Source of the DNA: Betaproteobacteria bacterium
GTDB taxonomy: Bacteria; Pseudomonadota; Gammaproteobacteria; Burkholderiales; Casimicrobiaceae
Assembly (NCBI GenBank): GCA_029884335.1
Contig: JAOUIA010000005.1
Span: 23,372-87,371, forward strand
Reading direction: 5' to 3'
Length of the DNA: 64,000 bases
Shown here: one piece after another, positions 44,347 through 55,175 of the stretch
Layout: each line of letters begins with the position of its first letter
Numbering within the stretch: position 1 is the first letter of the stretch
Program-made: the position numbers and the translations under genes
Notes under the pieces: generated by a model
What the model saw: only the letters and a program-made list of their open reading frames with translations
The model's database searches: none
What the model was told of the DNA's origin: nothing

Positions 44347-46715
44347 AGACGCGCCTGCACACCGCGTTCGACCGCTTCGTCGCGGCGACCGCCCACGTCG
44401 TCTTCGTCTCGCGCGTGCCGCTGCTCCTCCTGTTCGCCGCGATCACCGTGGCGCTGGCGTGGTCGGCGTCGCAGCTGCGCGTCGACGCCGGCTTCAACAA
44501 GATGGTGCCGCTCGAGCACGAGTACATGCGCACGTTCACCGCCTACCAGAAGGTGTTCGGCGGCGCGAACCGCGTGCTCGTCGCGCTGCGCGTGCGCGGA
44601 CCCGGCGACATCTACACGCCCGAGTTCCTGCGCGCGCTCAAGGCGGCGACCGACGACGTGTTCTTCATCCCCGGCGTGGACCGGCCGAGCGTGACGTCGC
44701 TGTTCACGCCGAACACCCGTTTCATCGAGGTCGTCGAGGAGGGCTTCGCCGGCGGCAACGTGGTCCCCGCGGCCTTCCGCGGCACGCCGGCCGACCTCGC
44801 GCTGGTGCGCGAGAACGTGCTGAAGTCGGGCAGCGTCGGCCGCCTGGTCGCCAACGACTTCCGCGGCGCCCTCATCCGCGCCGAGCTCTTGGAGGTCGAC
44901 CCGCAGACCGGCGCGCGGCTCGACTACAAGACCGTCGCCGACAAGCTGGAGGCGCTGCGCGGCAAGTACGCCGAGCAGGGCGTGGACGTGCACATCATCG
45001 GCTTCGCCAAGGCGGTGGGCGACATCACCGCGGGCGCGATCGGCGTGCTGGCGTTCTTCGGGCTCGCCTTCGTCATCACGGCGCTGCTGCTGTGGTGGTA
45101 CACGCGCTCGCTGCCGCTCACGCTGCTCGCGCTCGTCTGCGCGCTCATGCCGGTGCTCTGGCTGCTGGGCCTGCTGCCGCTCCTGGGCTACGGCATCGAC
45201 CCGATGTCGATCCTGGTGCCGTTCCTCATCTTCTCGATCGGCGTGTCGCACGCCGTGCAGATGACCAACGTGTGGGCGGACGAGGCCGGCCTCGGCGTGG
45301 GCGGTCTGCGCGCCTCGCACAACGCGTTCCTCAAGCTGTTCGTGCCGGGGACCGTCGCGCTGGTGACCAACGCGCTGGGCTTCCTCGTCATCATGCACAT
45401 CAAGATCGACGTCGTGCGCGAGCTCGGCATCACCGCGAGCCTCGGCGTCCTCCTGATGATCGTCACGAACAAGCTGCTGCTGCCGATCCTGCTGTCGTGG
45501 CTGCCGGCGCCGAGCGCGCCGCGCCCCGCCGCGCACCCGCGCGTCGACGCGCTGTGGCGCTGGATCTCCGGCTTCACCGAGCGGCGCAACGCGCTCGTCG
45601 TGCTGCTCGTCGCCGCCGCGCTCCTCGCGGTGGGCGCGTTCACGGCGCGCGGCCTGCGCACCGGCGACCTCGGCAAGGGCATCCCGGAGCTTCACGACAA
45701 CTCGCGCTACAACCGCGACAACGCGGCGATCGTCGACAACTTCGCCATCGGCGTCGACGTGCTGTCGGTCGTGGTGCAGACGAAGGGGGTGGACGGCGCG
45801 TGCACCAACTTCGCCGTGATGGACCTGGTCGACCGCTTCGACTTCTTCCTGCGCAACGTCGCCGGCGTGCAGTCGGTGCTGTCGCTGCCCGGGCTCGCCA
45901 AGAACGTCAATTCCGGCTGGAACGAGGGCAGCCCGGACTGGCGGGCGCTGTCGCGCAACACCGACGTGCTGGCGCAGTCGGTCACGCCGATCGACACGGC
46001 GACGGGGTTGCTCAACACCGACTGCAGCGCGATGCAGGTGCTGGCGTTCACGCGCGACCACCAGGGCACGACGATCGCCCACATCGTGCGCGAGATCAAG
46101 CGCTTCGCCGCCGAGAACGCCACGCCGCAGGTCGAGTTCCGGCTCGCCGCCGGCAACGTCGGCGTGATGGCGGCGACCAACGAGGCGGTCGACGCGGCCG
46201 AGGTCACGATGCTGCTGGCGCTGTTCGGCGCCATCATCCTGCTGTGCTGGATCACGTTCCGCTCGTGGGCGGCGGTGCTGTGCATCATCCTGCCGCTGAC
46301 GCTGGTGTCGATCCTGTGCAACGCGCTGATGGCCACGCTGGGCATCGGCCTCAAGGTCTCCACGCTGCCGGTGATCGCGCTCGGCGTGGGCGTGGGCGTC
46401 GACTACGGCATCTACCTCTTCGAGCAGATGCAGCACCAGATGGAAGACAACGGCGCCACGCTGCGCGAGGCCTTCTACCAGGCGCTGCGCAACCGCGGCA
46501 CCGCCGCCGTGTTCACGGCGATCACGATGGGCATCGGCGTGGGGACCTGGGCGTTCTCGGCGCTCAAGTTCCAGGCCGACATGGGCCTGCTGCTCGCGTT
46601 CATGTTCGTCGTGAACATGCTGGGCGCGATCTTCCTGCTGCCGGCGCTGGCCGCCTTCCTCGTGCGGCCGCCCGCCCCCGCGCCGGCGAGCCCGCCGCAG
46701 CCCGCCGCGGCTTGA
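44343..46715 (+). CDS. RND superfamily (MMPL-type, non-HAE1) transporter
   Basis: Twelve TM pattern; [35 protein letters not shown] overlaps upstream stop. Confidence 0.9.
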   Translation: MKTRLHTAFDRFVAATAHVVFVSRVPLLLLFAAITVALAWSASQLRVDAGFNKMVPLEHEYMRTFTAYQKVFGGANRVLVALRVRGPGDIYTPEFLRALKAATDDVFFIPGVDRPSVTSLFTPNTRFIEVVEEGFAGGNVVPAAFRGTPADLALVRENVLKSGSVGRLVANDFRGALIRAELLEVDPQTGARLDYKTVADKLEALRGKYAEQGVDVHIIGFAKAVGDITAGAIGVLAFFGLAFVITALLLWWYTRSLPLTLLALVCALMPVLWLLGLLPLLGYGIDPMSILVPFLIFSIGVSHAVQMTNVWADEAGLGVGGLRASHNAFLKLFVPGTVALVTNALGFLVIMHIKIDVVRELGITASLGVLLMIVTNKLLLPILLSWLPAPSAPRPAAHPRVDALWRWISGFTERRNALVVLLVAAALLAVGAFTARGLRTGDLGKGIPELHDNSRYNRDNAAIVDNFAIGVDVLSVVVQTKGVDGACTNFAVMDLVDRFDFFLRNVAGVQSVLSLPGLAKNVNSGWNEGSPDWRALSRNTDVLAQSVTPIDTATGLLNTDCSAMQVLAFTRDHQGTTIAHIVREIKRFAAENATPQVEFRLAAGNVGVMAATNEAVDAAEVTMLLALFGAIILLCWITFRSWAAVLCIILPLTLVSILCNALMATLGIGLKVSTLPVIALGVGVGVDYGIYLFEQMQHQMEDNGATLREAFYQALRNRGTAAVFTAITMGIGVGTWAFSALKFQADMGLLLAFMFVVNMLGAIFLLPALAAFLVRPPAPAPASPPQPAAA

Positions 46716-46806
46716 CCCAGCGCAGGACGGCGCCGGGCGCGGCGCCGCAGAATGCTGGACCGGGGGTGCGCTAGACTCACGCGCTTTCGTCCCCCTGCCG
46801 CCCGCC

Positions 46807-47442
46807 ATGGCCAACCCGCCCGACCCGCTCACGCTCGCCAGCGCGCGGATGAAGCCGCTGCCGCACCTCATCTTCATGAGCCGGTGGCTGCAGCTGCCGC
46901 TCTACCTCGGCCTCATCGTCGCCCAGGGCGTCTACGTCTGGCACTTCTGGGTCGAGCTCGTCCACCTCGTGGAAGCCGCGTTCGGCAACCAGGATGCGCT
47001 GCAGGCGATCATCACCGCGGTGACGCCGCCCGGCCAGGCCGCCTCGACGGCGAAGACGCCCTCCGAGACCGTCATCATGCTCGTCGTGCTGGGGCTGATC
47101 GACGTGGTGATGATCAGCAACCTGCTCATCATGGTGATCGTCGGCGGCTACGAGACCTTCGTCTCGCGCATGCGCCTCGAAGGCCACCCGGACCAGCCGG
47201 AGTGGCTGTCGCACGTCAACGCCAGCGTCCTCAAGGTCAAGCTCGCCACCGCGATCATCGGCATCTCGTCGATCCATCTGCTCAAGTCGTTCATCAACGC
47301 GCAGGCCTACGACGAGAAGACGCTGCTGTGGCAGACGGCGATCCACATCACGTTCCTGCTCTCGGCGATGGCCATCGCCGCCACCGACCGCCTCATGCCG
47401 CAGGCGGCCCGCGGCAAGCACGGCGCGCCGCGGGCGCACTGA
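46807..47442 (+). CDS. UPF0114/YqhA-family membrane protein
   Basis: [25 protein letters not shown]...[29 protein letters not shown]. Confidence 0.9.
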   Translation: MANPPDPLTLASARMKPLPHLIFMSRWLQLPLYLGLIVAQGVYVWHFWVELVHLVEAAFGNQDALQAIITAVTPPGQAASTAKTPSETVIMLVVLGLIDVVMISNLLIMVIVGGYETFVSRMRLEGHPDQPEWLSHVNASVLKVKLATAIIGISSIHLLKSFINAQAYDEKTLLWQTAIHITFLLSAMAIAATDRLMPQAARGKHGAPRAH

Positions 47443-47468
47443 ACTCCCCAAGCCACGCGAGGCCCCCC

Positions 47469-48983
47469 ATGACCACGATCCGCCAGGACGACTTCATCGA
47501 CAGCGTCGCCGGCGCCTTCCAGTACATCAGCTGCTACCACCCGGTCGACTTCATCCGCGCGATGCGCCGCGCCTGGGAGGCCGAGGCCTCGCCGGCGGCG
47601 AAGGACGCGATGGCGCAGATCCTCATCAACTCGCGCATGTCGGCCGAGGGCCGGCGGCCGATGTGCCAGGACACCGGCATCGCGCTCGCGTTCGTGCGCG
47701 TGGGGATGGACGTGCGCTGGGACGCGAGGCTGTCTCTGCAGCAGATGGTCGACGAGGGCGTGCGCCGCGCCTACACGGACAAGGACAACCCGCTGCGCGC
47801 CTCCGTGCTCGCGGACGTCGACGGCAAGCGCATCAACACGAAGGACAACACGCCCGCCGTCGTCCACGTCGAGCTGGTGCCGGGCGACAAGGTCGAGGTG
47901 ATCGTCGCGGCGAAGGGCGGCGGCTCCGAGAACAAGTCGAAGTTCGCCGCGCTGCTGCCCACGGACAACGTCGTCGAATGGGTGCTGTCCGTGGTCCCGA
48001 CGATGGGCGCCGACTGGTGCCCGCCGGGCATCCTCTCGCTGGGCATCGGCGGCACGCCGGAGAAGGCGATGCTGCTCGCCAAGTGGGGCATGATGGATCC
48101 GCTCGACATGGACGTGCTGCTCGCGCGCGGCCCGAAGAGCCGTGCCGAGGAGCTGCGCATCGAGCTCTTCGAGAAGGTCAACGCGCTGGGCATCGGCGCG
48201 CAGGGGCTCGGCGGCCTCACGACCGTGCTCGACGTCAAGGTGAACGAGTGGCCGACGCACGCGGTCGGCAAGCCCGTCGCGCTGCTGCCGAACTGCGCGG
48301 CCACGCGCCACGCGCACTTCGTCCTCGACGGCAGCGGCCCCGTGCACCTGGCGCCGCCGTCGCTCGACGAGTGGCCGAAGCTCGCGCTCGACTTCGGCTC
48401 GAGCCGGCGTGTCAACCTCGACGGCCTGACGAAGGCGGAGATCGCGACGTGGAAAGCCGGCGACCGGCTGCTGCTCAACGGCAGGCTGCTCACCGGGCGC
48501 GACGCCGCGCACAAGCGCATCGTCGACATGATCGACCGCGGCGAGAAGCTGCCCGTCGATTTCACGAACCGTTTCATCTACTACGTCGGGCCGGTCGACG
48601 CCGTGCGCGACGAGGCGGTCGGCCCCGCAGGCCCGACCACGGCCTCCCGCATGGACCGCTTCACGGACACGATGCTCGCGAAGACGGGCCTGATCGGCAT
48701 GGTCGGCAAGTCCGAGCGCGGCAGCGCCGCGATCGAGGCGATCGGGCGCCACGGCGCGGCCTACTGCATCGCGGTGGGCGGCGCCGCATACCTCGTGTCG
48801 AAGGCGATCAAGGGCGCGCGCGTGCTGGCGTTCGAGGACCTCGGCATGGAGGCGATCCGCGAGTTCGACGTCGTCGACATGCCGGTGACCGTCGCGGTCG
48901 ACGCGAAGGGCGGCGCGGTGCACCGCTCCGGCCCCGCCGAGTGGCGCGCGAAGATCGGGAAGATCCCCGTCGTCACCGCTTGA
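47469..48983 (+). CDS. Class I fumarate hydratase
   Basis: RRPMCQDTGIALAFVRVG; AKGGGSENKSKFAALLPTDN; IGTPEKA; AFEDLGMEAIREFDVVDMPVTVAVDAKG. Confidence 0.96.
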   Translation: MTTIRQDDFIDSVAGAFQYISCYHPVDFIRAMRRAWEAEASPAAKDAMAQILINSRMSAEGRRPMCQDTGIALAFVRVGMDVRWDARLSLQQMVDEGVRRAYTDKDNPLRASVLADVDGKRINTKDNTPAVVHVELVPGDKVEVIVAAKGGGSENKSKFAALLPTDNVVEWVLSVVPTMGADWCPPGILSLGIGGTPEKAMLLAKWGMMDPLDMDVLLARGPKSRAEELRIELFEKVNALGIGAQGLGGLTTVLDVKVNEWPTHAVGKPVALLPNCAATRHAHFVLDGSGPVHLAPPSLDEWPKLALDFGSSRRVNLDGLTKAEIATWKAGDRLLLNGRLLTGRDAAHKRIVDMIDRGEKLPVDFTNRFIYYVGPVDAVRDEAVGPAGPTTASRMDRFTDTMLAKTGLIGMVGKSERGSAAIEAIGRHGAAYCIAVGGAAYLVSKAIKGARVLAFEDLGMEAIREFDVVDMPVTVAVDAKGGAVHRSGPAEWRAKIGKIPVVTA

Positions 48984-49062
48984 AGTAGACACGTCGTCCC
49001 GCGGCATGCCGCACGGATGGGCGGCGCGCAAGGACGCGCGCTGCCCGGTGTATCCTCTGCGC

Positions 49063-49962
49063 ATGCAGCACCGGACCCCGTCCGCGCGCGCCGCCGCAGC
49101 CGCGCTGCTCGTCGCACTCCTGGCGGTTCCCGCCGCCCACGCCGCCCGCGTCCTCGTCGCGCAGGGCGCCGACACGCCCCGCCTCGAGAAGACGCTCGCC
49201 GCGTTGCGCGAGCGCTCGCCGCTGCCCGTGGACGTGCTGCCACTGTCGGCGAACGGCGGCGCCGCGCTTGGCGCCGCCTGGGCGCGCAGCGACCGCGGGA
49301 GCGTGCTCGTGGCGCTCGGGCCCCGGGCGAGCGACGAGGTCGTGAAGCTGGGCCTCGCCGGACCGGTGGTCCACTGCCTTGCCGGGCTCGACGCCATGCG
49401 TGCCGGCGTGCCGGCGATTCCTTCCGAAGTGCCGATGGACCAGCAGGCGGCGTGGCTGGCGCGGCTCGTGCCCGGGGCGAAGACGGTCGGCGTCCTGTTC
49501 GATCCGGCGCAGAACACGCGCCGTGCCGAAGCGCACGCCGCCGCGCTCGGCAGCGCAGGTTACCGCACGATGCTGCGCGCGGTGCCTACCCCGGCGGCGC
49601 TGCCCGCCGCGCTGGACGGTCTCGCAGGGCGCGCGGACGTGCTGCTCGCGCTGCCCGACGCCACCGTCTACACGCGCGAGTCGTCGCGCGGCCTGCTGCT
49701 CTACAGCTTCCGCCGGCGCATCCCCATCGCCGGCCCGAGCGACTCGTGGGTGCGGATGGGCTCGCTCTACGCGCTCGACTGGGACTACGCCGAAGTCGGC
49801 GCCGCCTGCGCCGCGATGGCCGCGCGCGAGGCCAATCCGGCCACCGCGCCCGCGCCGGCTGCGCCACGGCCGCGCGTGTTCGTCAACGCGAAGAGCGCCG
49901 CGCACTTCGGCATCGCGTGGGACCCGGAGCTGCTGCGGCAGGCGGAGATGCCCCGTGAGTGA
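49063..49962 (+). CDS. Periplasmic ABC-type substrate-binding-like protein
   Basis: Signal peptide ARAAAAALLVALLAVPAAHA; VPMDQQAAWLARLVPGAKTVGVLFDPAQN. Confidence 0.75.
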   Translation: MQHRTPSARAAAAALLVALLAVPAAHAARVLVAQGADTPRLEKTLAALRERSPLPVDVLPLSANGGAALGAAWARSDRGSVLVALGPRASDEVVKLGLAGPVVHCLAGLDAMRAGVPAIPSEVPMDQQAAWLARLVPGAKTVGVLFDPAQNTRRAEAHAAALGSAGYRTMLRAVPTPAALPAALDGLAGRADVLLALPDATVYTRESSRGLLLYSFRRRIPIAGPSDSWVRMGSLYALDWDYAEVGAACAAMAAREANPATAPAPAAPRPRVFVNAKSAAHFGIAWDPELLRQAEMPRE

Positions 49963-52315
49963 CGCGAAGCACGCGCACGCCGGCGCCGCTTCGCTCGACG
50001 AAGCGTCCGATCCTTCGCCGCGCAGCGGCATGCGGCGGCTGCGCAAGCACCTGCTGCCGCTCGCCTCGGAGTCCATGACGCCGATCGACCTGCCGCCGGT
50101 GCGCTCGGGGCTGCTGTTCAAGCTGAACCTGCTCACGGTCGGGCTCATCGTGCTGACCGCGCTGGCCATCTCCGCCTATTACTTCTGGCTGCAATGGGGC
50201 AGCGAGGACCGCGAGCTGCGCCAGCGCGGGGCGTCGCACGCCGCGATCCTGAGCGAGCTCGTCGAGTTCGGCGTCTACACCTCGGACCGCGCCGCGCTCG
50301 AGCAGGTGCTCCAGGGGCTCGCGGCGAACCGCGACGTCGCCTACGCGACTGTGCTCGACGCGAAGGGCAAGCCGATCGCCGAGCGCCGTTTCGGCGAGAC
50401 GATGGGCGAAGCCGCCGTGCCGCCGCTGCCGCCCGACACCTCCGCACCGAGGCTCGGCCAGGTGCGCGACCTGGAGCACTCGATCGGCGGCCGTCGCTTT
50501 CTCGAGCTGTACGCCCCTGTCGGCGCCAGCGGCGCCGGGGAAGCCGCGAAGGCCATCGCGACGGCCACCGACGCCGCGGGCAAGGGCGCCGCGGCGCCGA
50601 TCGGCTACCTGCGCCTGGGCCTCTCGTTCGACCGCGAGCGCGACGAGATGACCGCGCAGATCCTCGGCACGCTGACCGTGATCCTGCTGCTCACCGTCGT
50701 CGCGGTGATCGCCTCGCTGCTGCTCACGCGGCGGCTGGTCGCGCCGATCCGCCGGCTGATGCGCGCCTCGCGCGCGGTCGGCTCGGGGCGCCTCGACGTC
50801 TACGTGCCGGCGACGTCGTCCGACGAGATGGGCCTGCTGACGCACACGTTCAACCACATGACGCAGCGGCTGTCCGAGTCGCAGGCCGAGGTCGCGAACT
50901 ACCAGCGCACGCTGGAGGACAAGGTCGCCCAGCGCACCAAGGAGCTCGAGGTCGCCACCGCGCACGCCTACAAGCTCGCCCAGCACGACATCCTCACCGG
51001 CCTGCCCAACCGCAGCCTGCTGAACCAGCGGCTGCGCCAGATATTCGCGCAGGCGCAGCGCAGCGGCCTGCAGGTCGCCTGCCTGTTCCTCGACTTCGAC
51101 CACTTCAAGCGCATCAACGACACGCTCGGCCACGACGCCGGCGACCAGCTGCTGCAGTCGATCGCGCAGCGGCTCACGACCGCGGTGCGCGAGTCGGACA
51201 CCGTCGCGCGGCTCGGCGGCGACGAGTTCGTGGTGATCCTGCCGGGGCTCGACCCCGCGCACGCGACCTTCGAGATCATGACCGTGCTGCAGCGCGTGCG
51301 CGACTCGTTCCAGGCGCCTTTCCGCCTCGCCGACCAGACGCCGACGCTCACCTGCTCGATCGGCGTCTCGGTCTACCCGCTCGACGCCGTCGACCCGGTC
51401 ACGCTGATCAAGCAGGCGGACACCGCGATGTACGCCGCAAAGGAGGCGGGCCGCAACGCCTACCGCTTCTACACCGCCGACATGAACGCGCGCGTGCAGC
51501 AGCGGCTGCAGCTCGAGACCGACATGCGGCGCGGCCTCATGGACGACGAGTTCTTCCTCGTCTACCAGCCGCAGATCGACCTCTCCAGCGGCCGCGCCTG
51601 CGGCGTCGAGGCGCTGCTGCGCTGGCGCGACCCGACGCGCGGCGTCGTGTCGCCCGCCGAGTTCATCCCCATCGCCGAGGAGTCGGGGATGATCCAGGCG
51701 CTCGGCGCGCGCGTGCTGCGCGACGCCTGCCGCCAGGTCATCCAGTGGCACCGCCAGAACATGCTCCTGCGCCTGTCGGTGAACCTTTCGGTGCAGCAGC
51801 TGCAGCACGAGAGCTGGCTGTCCGTCGTCGAGGAGGCGCTCTCCTCGACCGGCCTGCCCGCGCACTACCTCGACCTCGAGATCACCGAGAGCGTGATCAT
51901 CACGCACCCCGAGCGCGCGGTCGCCACGCTGGTGCGCCTGAAGCAGATGGGCGTGTCGATCACCGTCGACGACTTCGGCACCGGCTACTCGTCGCTGTCC
52001 TACCTCGCGCGCCTGCCGCTGCAGGGCGTCAAGATCGACCAGCGCTTCGTGCGGGGCCTCGAGCAGAACCGCAACGACGAGGCGATCACGCAGGCGATCA
52101 TCGCGCTGTCGCACTCGCTCGGCCTGCGCGTCATCGCCGAGGGCGTGGAAACGGCGGCGCAGCTCGAGTACCTCAGGCGCCACGGCTGCGAGGAGGCGCA
52201 GGGCTTCCTCATCGCGCGCCCGCTCGAGGCGCCCGAGCTGCGGCAGTGGTTCCTCCGCAACGAGTCCGAGCAGGCGGCCGCGCAACCGCAGCCGGACCTG
52301 TGGACGGGAGGATGA
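49955..52315 (+). CDS. Membrane GGDEF-EAL protein with periplasmic domain and HAMP
   Basis: Two TM segments, HAMP (RRLVAPIRRLMRASRAVGSGRLDVYVP), RLGGDEFVVI, CGVEALLRW; GTG start. Confidence 0.93.
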   Translation: MSDAKHAHAGAASLDEASDPSPRSGMRRLRKHLLPLASESMTPIDLPPVRSGLLFKLNLLTVGLIVLTALAISAYYFWLQWGSEDRELRQRGASHAAILSELVEFGVYTSDRAALEQVLQGLAANRDVAYATVLDAKGKPIAERRFGETMGEAAVPPLPPDTSAPRLGQVRDLEHSIGGRRFLELYAPVGASGAGEAAKAIATATDAAGKGAAAPIGYLRLGLSFDRERDEMTAQILGTLTVILLLTVVAVIASLLLTRRLVAPIRRLMRASRAVGSGRLDVYVPATSSDEMGLLTHTFNHMTQRLSESQAEVANYQRTLEDKVAQRTKELEVATAHAYKLAQHDILTGLPNRSLLNQRLRQIFAQAQRSGLQVACLFLDFDHFKRINDTLGHDAGDQLLQSIAQRLTTAVRESDTVARLGGDEFVVILPGLDPAHATFEIMTVLQRVRDSFQAPFRLADQTPTLTCSIGVSVYPLDAVDPVTLIKQADTAMYAAKEAGRNAYRFYTADMNARVQQRLQLETDMRRGLMDDEFFLVYQPQIDLSSGRACGVEALLRWRDPTRGVVSPAEFIPIAEESGMIQALGARVLRDACRQVIQWHRQNMLLRLSVNLSVQQLQHESWLSVVEEALSSTGLPAHYLDLEITESVIITHPERAVATLVRLKQMGVSITVDDFGTGYSSLSYLARLPLQGVKIDQRFVRGLEQNRNDEAITQAIIALSHSLGLRVIAEGVETAAQLEYLRRHGCEEAQGFLIARPLEAPELRQWFLRNESEQAAAQPQPDLWTGG

Positions 52316-52634
52316 CGATCGGCCGGCGCGCCGCACGGCCGGCGCACCGGATACCGCGTTGCGCGGCCTTGCGTGCGGAGCGGGCCACGGATTGGCGGGA
52401 CATCGTGCCGGCATGGAAGCCGGCTCGTCGGCGCCTGTTCCGGCCCCGGCCGGTTGGCTCCGCGGGCCATCGCGGGCGCCTGGGATCGAAGCCAGTGCAC
52501 GACAAAGGCCATGAGGCCGCAAGTGCGCGGGAATGTCCGGTGGCCACGACGCACATTTCACGCTAGGCTGCGTGGCGCCGCACTGAAGCAACGGCCATGC
52601 GCATTGCCACCCAGCCCTCGCGTATTTCGCCGTC

Positions 52635-53024
52635 GTGTTCGGCGCAGGCCTTGTGCTCGGCGTGGTCCGCGCGGTGTTCGTCGCTCCGCGCCTGGGCGAT
52701 CGCCTCGCCGAGCTGGCGGAATTGCCGTTGATGCTGCTGATTGTGTGCCTGGTCGCGCGCAGGCTGGTTCGCCGAGAGTCAGGATTGACTGCGCAGGCCG
52801 AGTGGCTTGCGGTTGGCTGTCTTGCTTTCGGGCTCATGCTTCTCACCGAGTTCACGCTCGTGCTGTGGATACGGGGGCTTTCGCTGAGCACGTACCTCGC
52901 CAATCGCGACCCAGTATCCGGCGGCGCATACCTGGCCTCGCTCGTCGTGTTCGCGATCTGCCCATGGTTGGTGTTTCGGTACAGATCGCGGCTGTCTGTA
53001 CCTCCGAATGACGCTGCAGCCTGA
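52635..53024 (+). CDS. Hypothetical membrane protein
   Basis: MFGAGLVLGVVRAVFVAPRLGDRLAELAELPLMLLIVCLVARRLVRR; about four hydrophobic segments. Confidence 0.6.
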   Translation: MFGAGLVLGVVRAVFVAPRLGDRLAELAELPLMLLIVCLVARRLVRRESGLTAQAEWLAVGCLAFGLMLLTEFTLVLWIRGLSLSTYLANRDPVSGGAYLASLVVFAICPWLVFRYRSRLSVPPNDAAA

Positions 53025-53119
53025 TCGCTCGGCCAGCGCGGACGCCCCGCGTGCGCGGCTTCGCCTGCGTCGCGGGTCGCCGGCCACCTTCGTTCGTCAG
53101 GCCTCACAGGAATCATCGC

Positions 53120-53530
53120 GTGCAGATCCTGCGCTTCGATCACATCGTCCTCACTGTTGCGGACATCGACCTCTCGTGCCGCTTCTACGAGCGGGTACTG
53201 GGCATGCAGATCGTCACGTTCGCGGGCGGGCGCAAGGCGCTTTCGTTCGGCGGGCAGAAGATCAACCTCCACCAGCGAGGCGAGGAGTTCGAGCCCAAGG
53301 CGCATGCGCCTACGCCAGGTTCAGCCGACCTGTGCTTCATCGCCGCGACGCCCATCACCGACGTGCTCGTGCACCTCGAGAAGTGCGGCGTCTCAGTGCT
53401 GGAGGGTCCAGTAGCGCGGACCGGGGCGGTTGGCCCGATCACATCGGTCTACTTCCGCGACCCCGACAGCAACCTCATCGAGGTCGCGAACTACAGTGGG
53501 GCCCCACCCCTCCGTCGAGGCGACCCGTAA
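53120..53530 (+). CDS. VOC-family protein (GTG start)
   Basis: VQILRFDHIVLTVADIDLSCRFYERVLGMQIVTF...TSVYFRDPDSNLIEVANY. Confidence 0.92.
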   Translation: MQILRFDHIVLTVADIDLSCRFYERVLGMQIVTFAGGRKALSFGGQKINLHQRGEEFEPKAHAPTPGSADLCFIAATPITDVLVHLEKCGVSVLEGPVARTGAVGPITSVYFRDPDSNLIEVANYSGAPPLRRGDP

Positions 53531-53583
53531 CGGCATGGGCCGTGCGCCAGGTCGTGGACCGTCCACCTGCCAGGGAGCACTCA

Positions 53584-54041
53584 ATGCCTGGCCGCATCGC
53601 TTTGATAGCGTTCTTTCTCTCTGCTTGCGCTCCTGTCCTTGCGGGACCGAGGGAAGACGCGCTTACGGCCTATCAGAAATTCTTCGATGCGTTCACGACC
53701 GACAACCACGACCAGATGGCTCGCCTGTTTGCGCCGGACGCGTTGTTCTAGGGAACCCGCTCCACTGAGCTGGTGACGGCGCCAGAAGGGGTACGCCAGC
53801 ACTTTGCTGAGGCCCTGAGCGGAGAGAGAGGCTCAGTCAGGGCAAGGCCTTTCGAGCCAACTGCGTCAGCTCTGTCCGACAGCGTTGTCGCAATCTCCGG
53901 CAAGTGGCAGTCGGAACGAACGCTCGACGGGAAAATGGTTACGGCCGGCCCGTCGCGAAACACTTTCGTGTTGCAGAAGCGGGGGGGCATTGGCTGATCG
54001 TGCAGTTCCACAACTCGCCGACCCCGAAGTCGTCGCCGTAG
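53584..54041 (+). pseudogene. Decayed NTF2/SnoaL-like (SgcJ/EcaC-type) secreted protein
   Basis: MPGRIALIAFFLSACAPVLAGPREDALTAYQKFFDAFTTDNHDQMARLFAPDALF*(TAG 53749-53751)GTRSTELVTAPEGVRQHFAEAL... frameshift at G7 run then HWLIVQFHNSPTPKSSP*. Confidence 0.75.
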
Positions 54042-54241
54042 ACCGTGAGCCGTAATCACGCGGGCGACGCGGACGCCCGACGGCGGCGCTTCGTGCCTTG
54101 TTGATCGCCGGTTGCGTTGCATCTCAGGACATCCCTCCTCTGAGGACTTCCCTTCTGCAAGCGGCTTGTTGCCGAGCTGACGGGACGTTGGGCATCAGGC
54201 AGCCGATACTCGCGGTTCCTCGACCAGGATCGAAACCCCAA

Positions 54242-54739
54242 GTGACCACTACGCAGCCCGACACCGTTTCGGCAGACCTCAAGCGCCTGACCGACGCATT
54301 CTTCCGCGCCGTCTCCTTCGAGCCCGGAGCGAGGCCCAGCTACGAGGATCTGTACGCCCTCTTCATCGACTCCGGGCTGCTCATCAAGAACGTCGGTCCG
54401 ACGCCGGAAATCTCCACCGTTGCGCAGTTCATCCGTCCGCGCCAGGCATCCGTCGACTCCGGCCAGTTGACCCAGTTCCACGAGGCGGAGATCTCGCATG
54501 TGACCGAGGTCTTTGGCAACATCGCGCACCGCTTCAGCTCGTACGTGAAGTCCGGGACGCTCGATGGAACCGCCTTCCACGCGCGCGGGATGATCAGCAC
54601 GCAGTTCGTCCGCACCGCTGACGGCTGGAAGATGAGCGCCATGGCCTGGGATGACGAGCGGGCAGGGCTTGTCATGCCTGAGCGCTTCGCCTTGTCCGAC
54701 AGGCAGCATCTGGTCCGGGGCGGTGCCGCTGACGCCTAA
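54242..54739 (+). CDS. Hypothetical NTF2-like protein
   Basis: VTTTQPDTVSADLKRLTDAFFRAVSFEPGARPSYEDLYALFIDSGLLIKN...DGWKMSAMAWDDERAGL. Confidence 0.7.
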   Translation: MTTTQPDTVSADLKRLTDAFFRAVSFEPGARPSYEDLYALFIDSGLLIKNVGPTPEISTVAQFIRPRQASVDSGQLTQFHEAEISHVTEVFGNIAHRFSSYVKSGTLDGTAFHARGMISTQFVRTADGWKMSAMAWDDERAGLVMPERFALSDRQHLVRGGAADA

Positions 54740-55175
54740 CGGGCAGCTGGAATTCGAATCTCCTCGACCACGCCACGCCACCTCGACCTCGCAAGACGAC
54801 CCGTGCGCGACTGTCTCCGGCCGGGAAGGGTTGGAGCGGTCCTGAATTCGCGGGCCTTCTCCACCGAGCGTCGAATGTCAACAGCCCGCCAACCCTTCGC
54901 TCGCGGACTCCCCCGGGGATGGAGGGACTGATGGATTGTTGTGGCAGGTTGGGTGAGGCTGCAGTCGCACGTCCGGCGCCTGAGGTGGGCCCGTAATGCC
55001 TCGCACCGATGGTTACGCATCAGTATCGCGGAGCATCCCGCTTGCAACGCGCACGTTTGTACAGGGCGTCGGGGCACGGGTCTCCTATAATCTGCCGATT
55101 GCGCATTGACCGGGTGCCGGACCAGGGCACGGCGTTTCGCAACCCCTGCCTCGGAATCGGCTACCTGCCCCGACG

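Noticed and set aside
54733-54780. Integron attC-like GCCTAAC and a tRNA-3'-end-like TTCGAATCTCCTCGACCACGCCA
   Set aside because: No matching GTTAGGC partner (only a weak GTTGGGT about 205 bp away), no intI, and the T-arm does not pair properly; insufficient for an attachment site or tRNA.
55086-55091. TATAAT upstream of the RND adaptor as a defined promoter
   Set aside because: Good -10 hexamer but no -35 at acceptable spacing could be identified; left unassigned.
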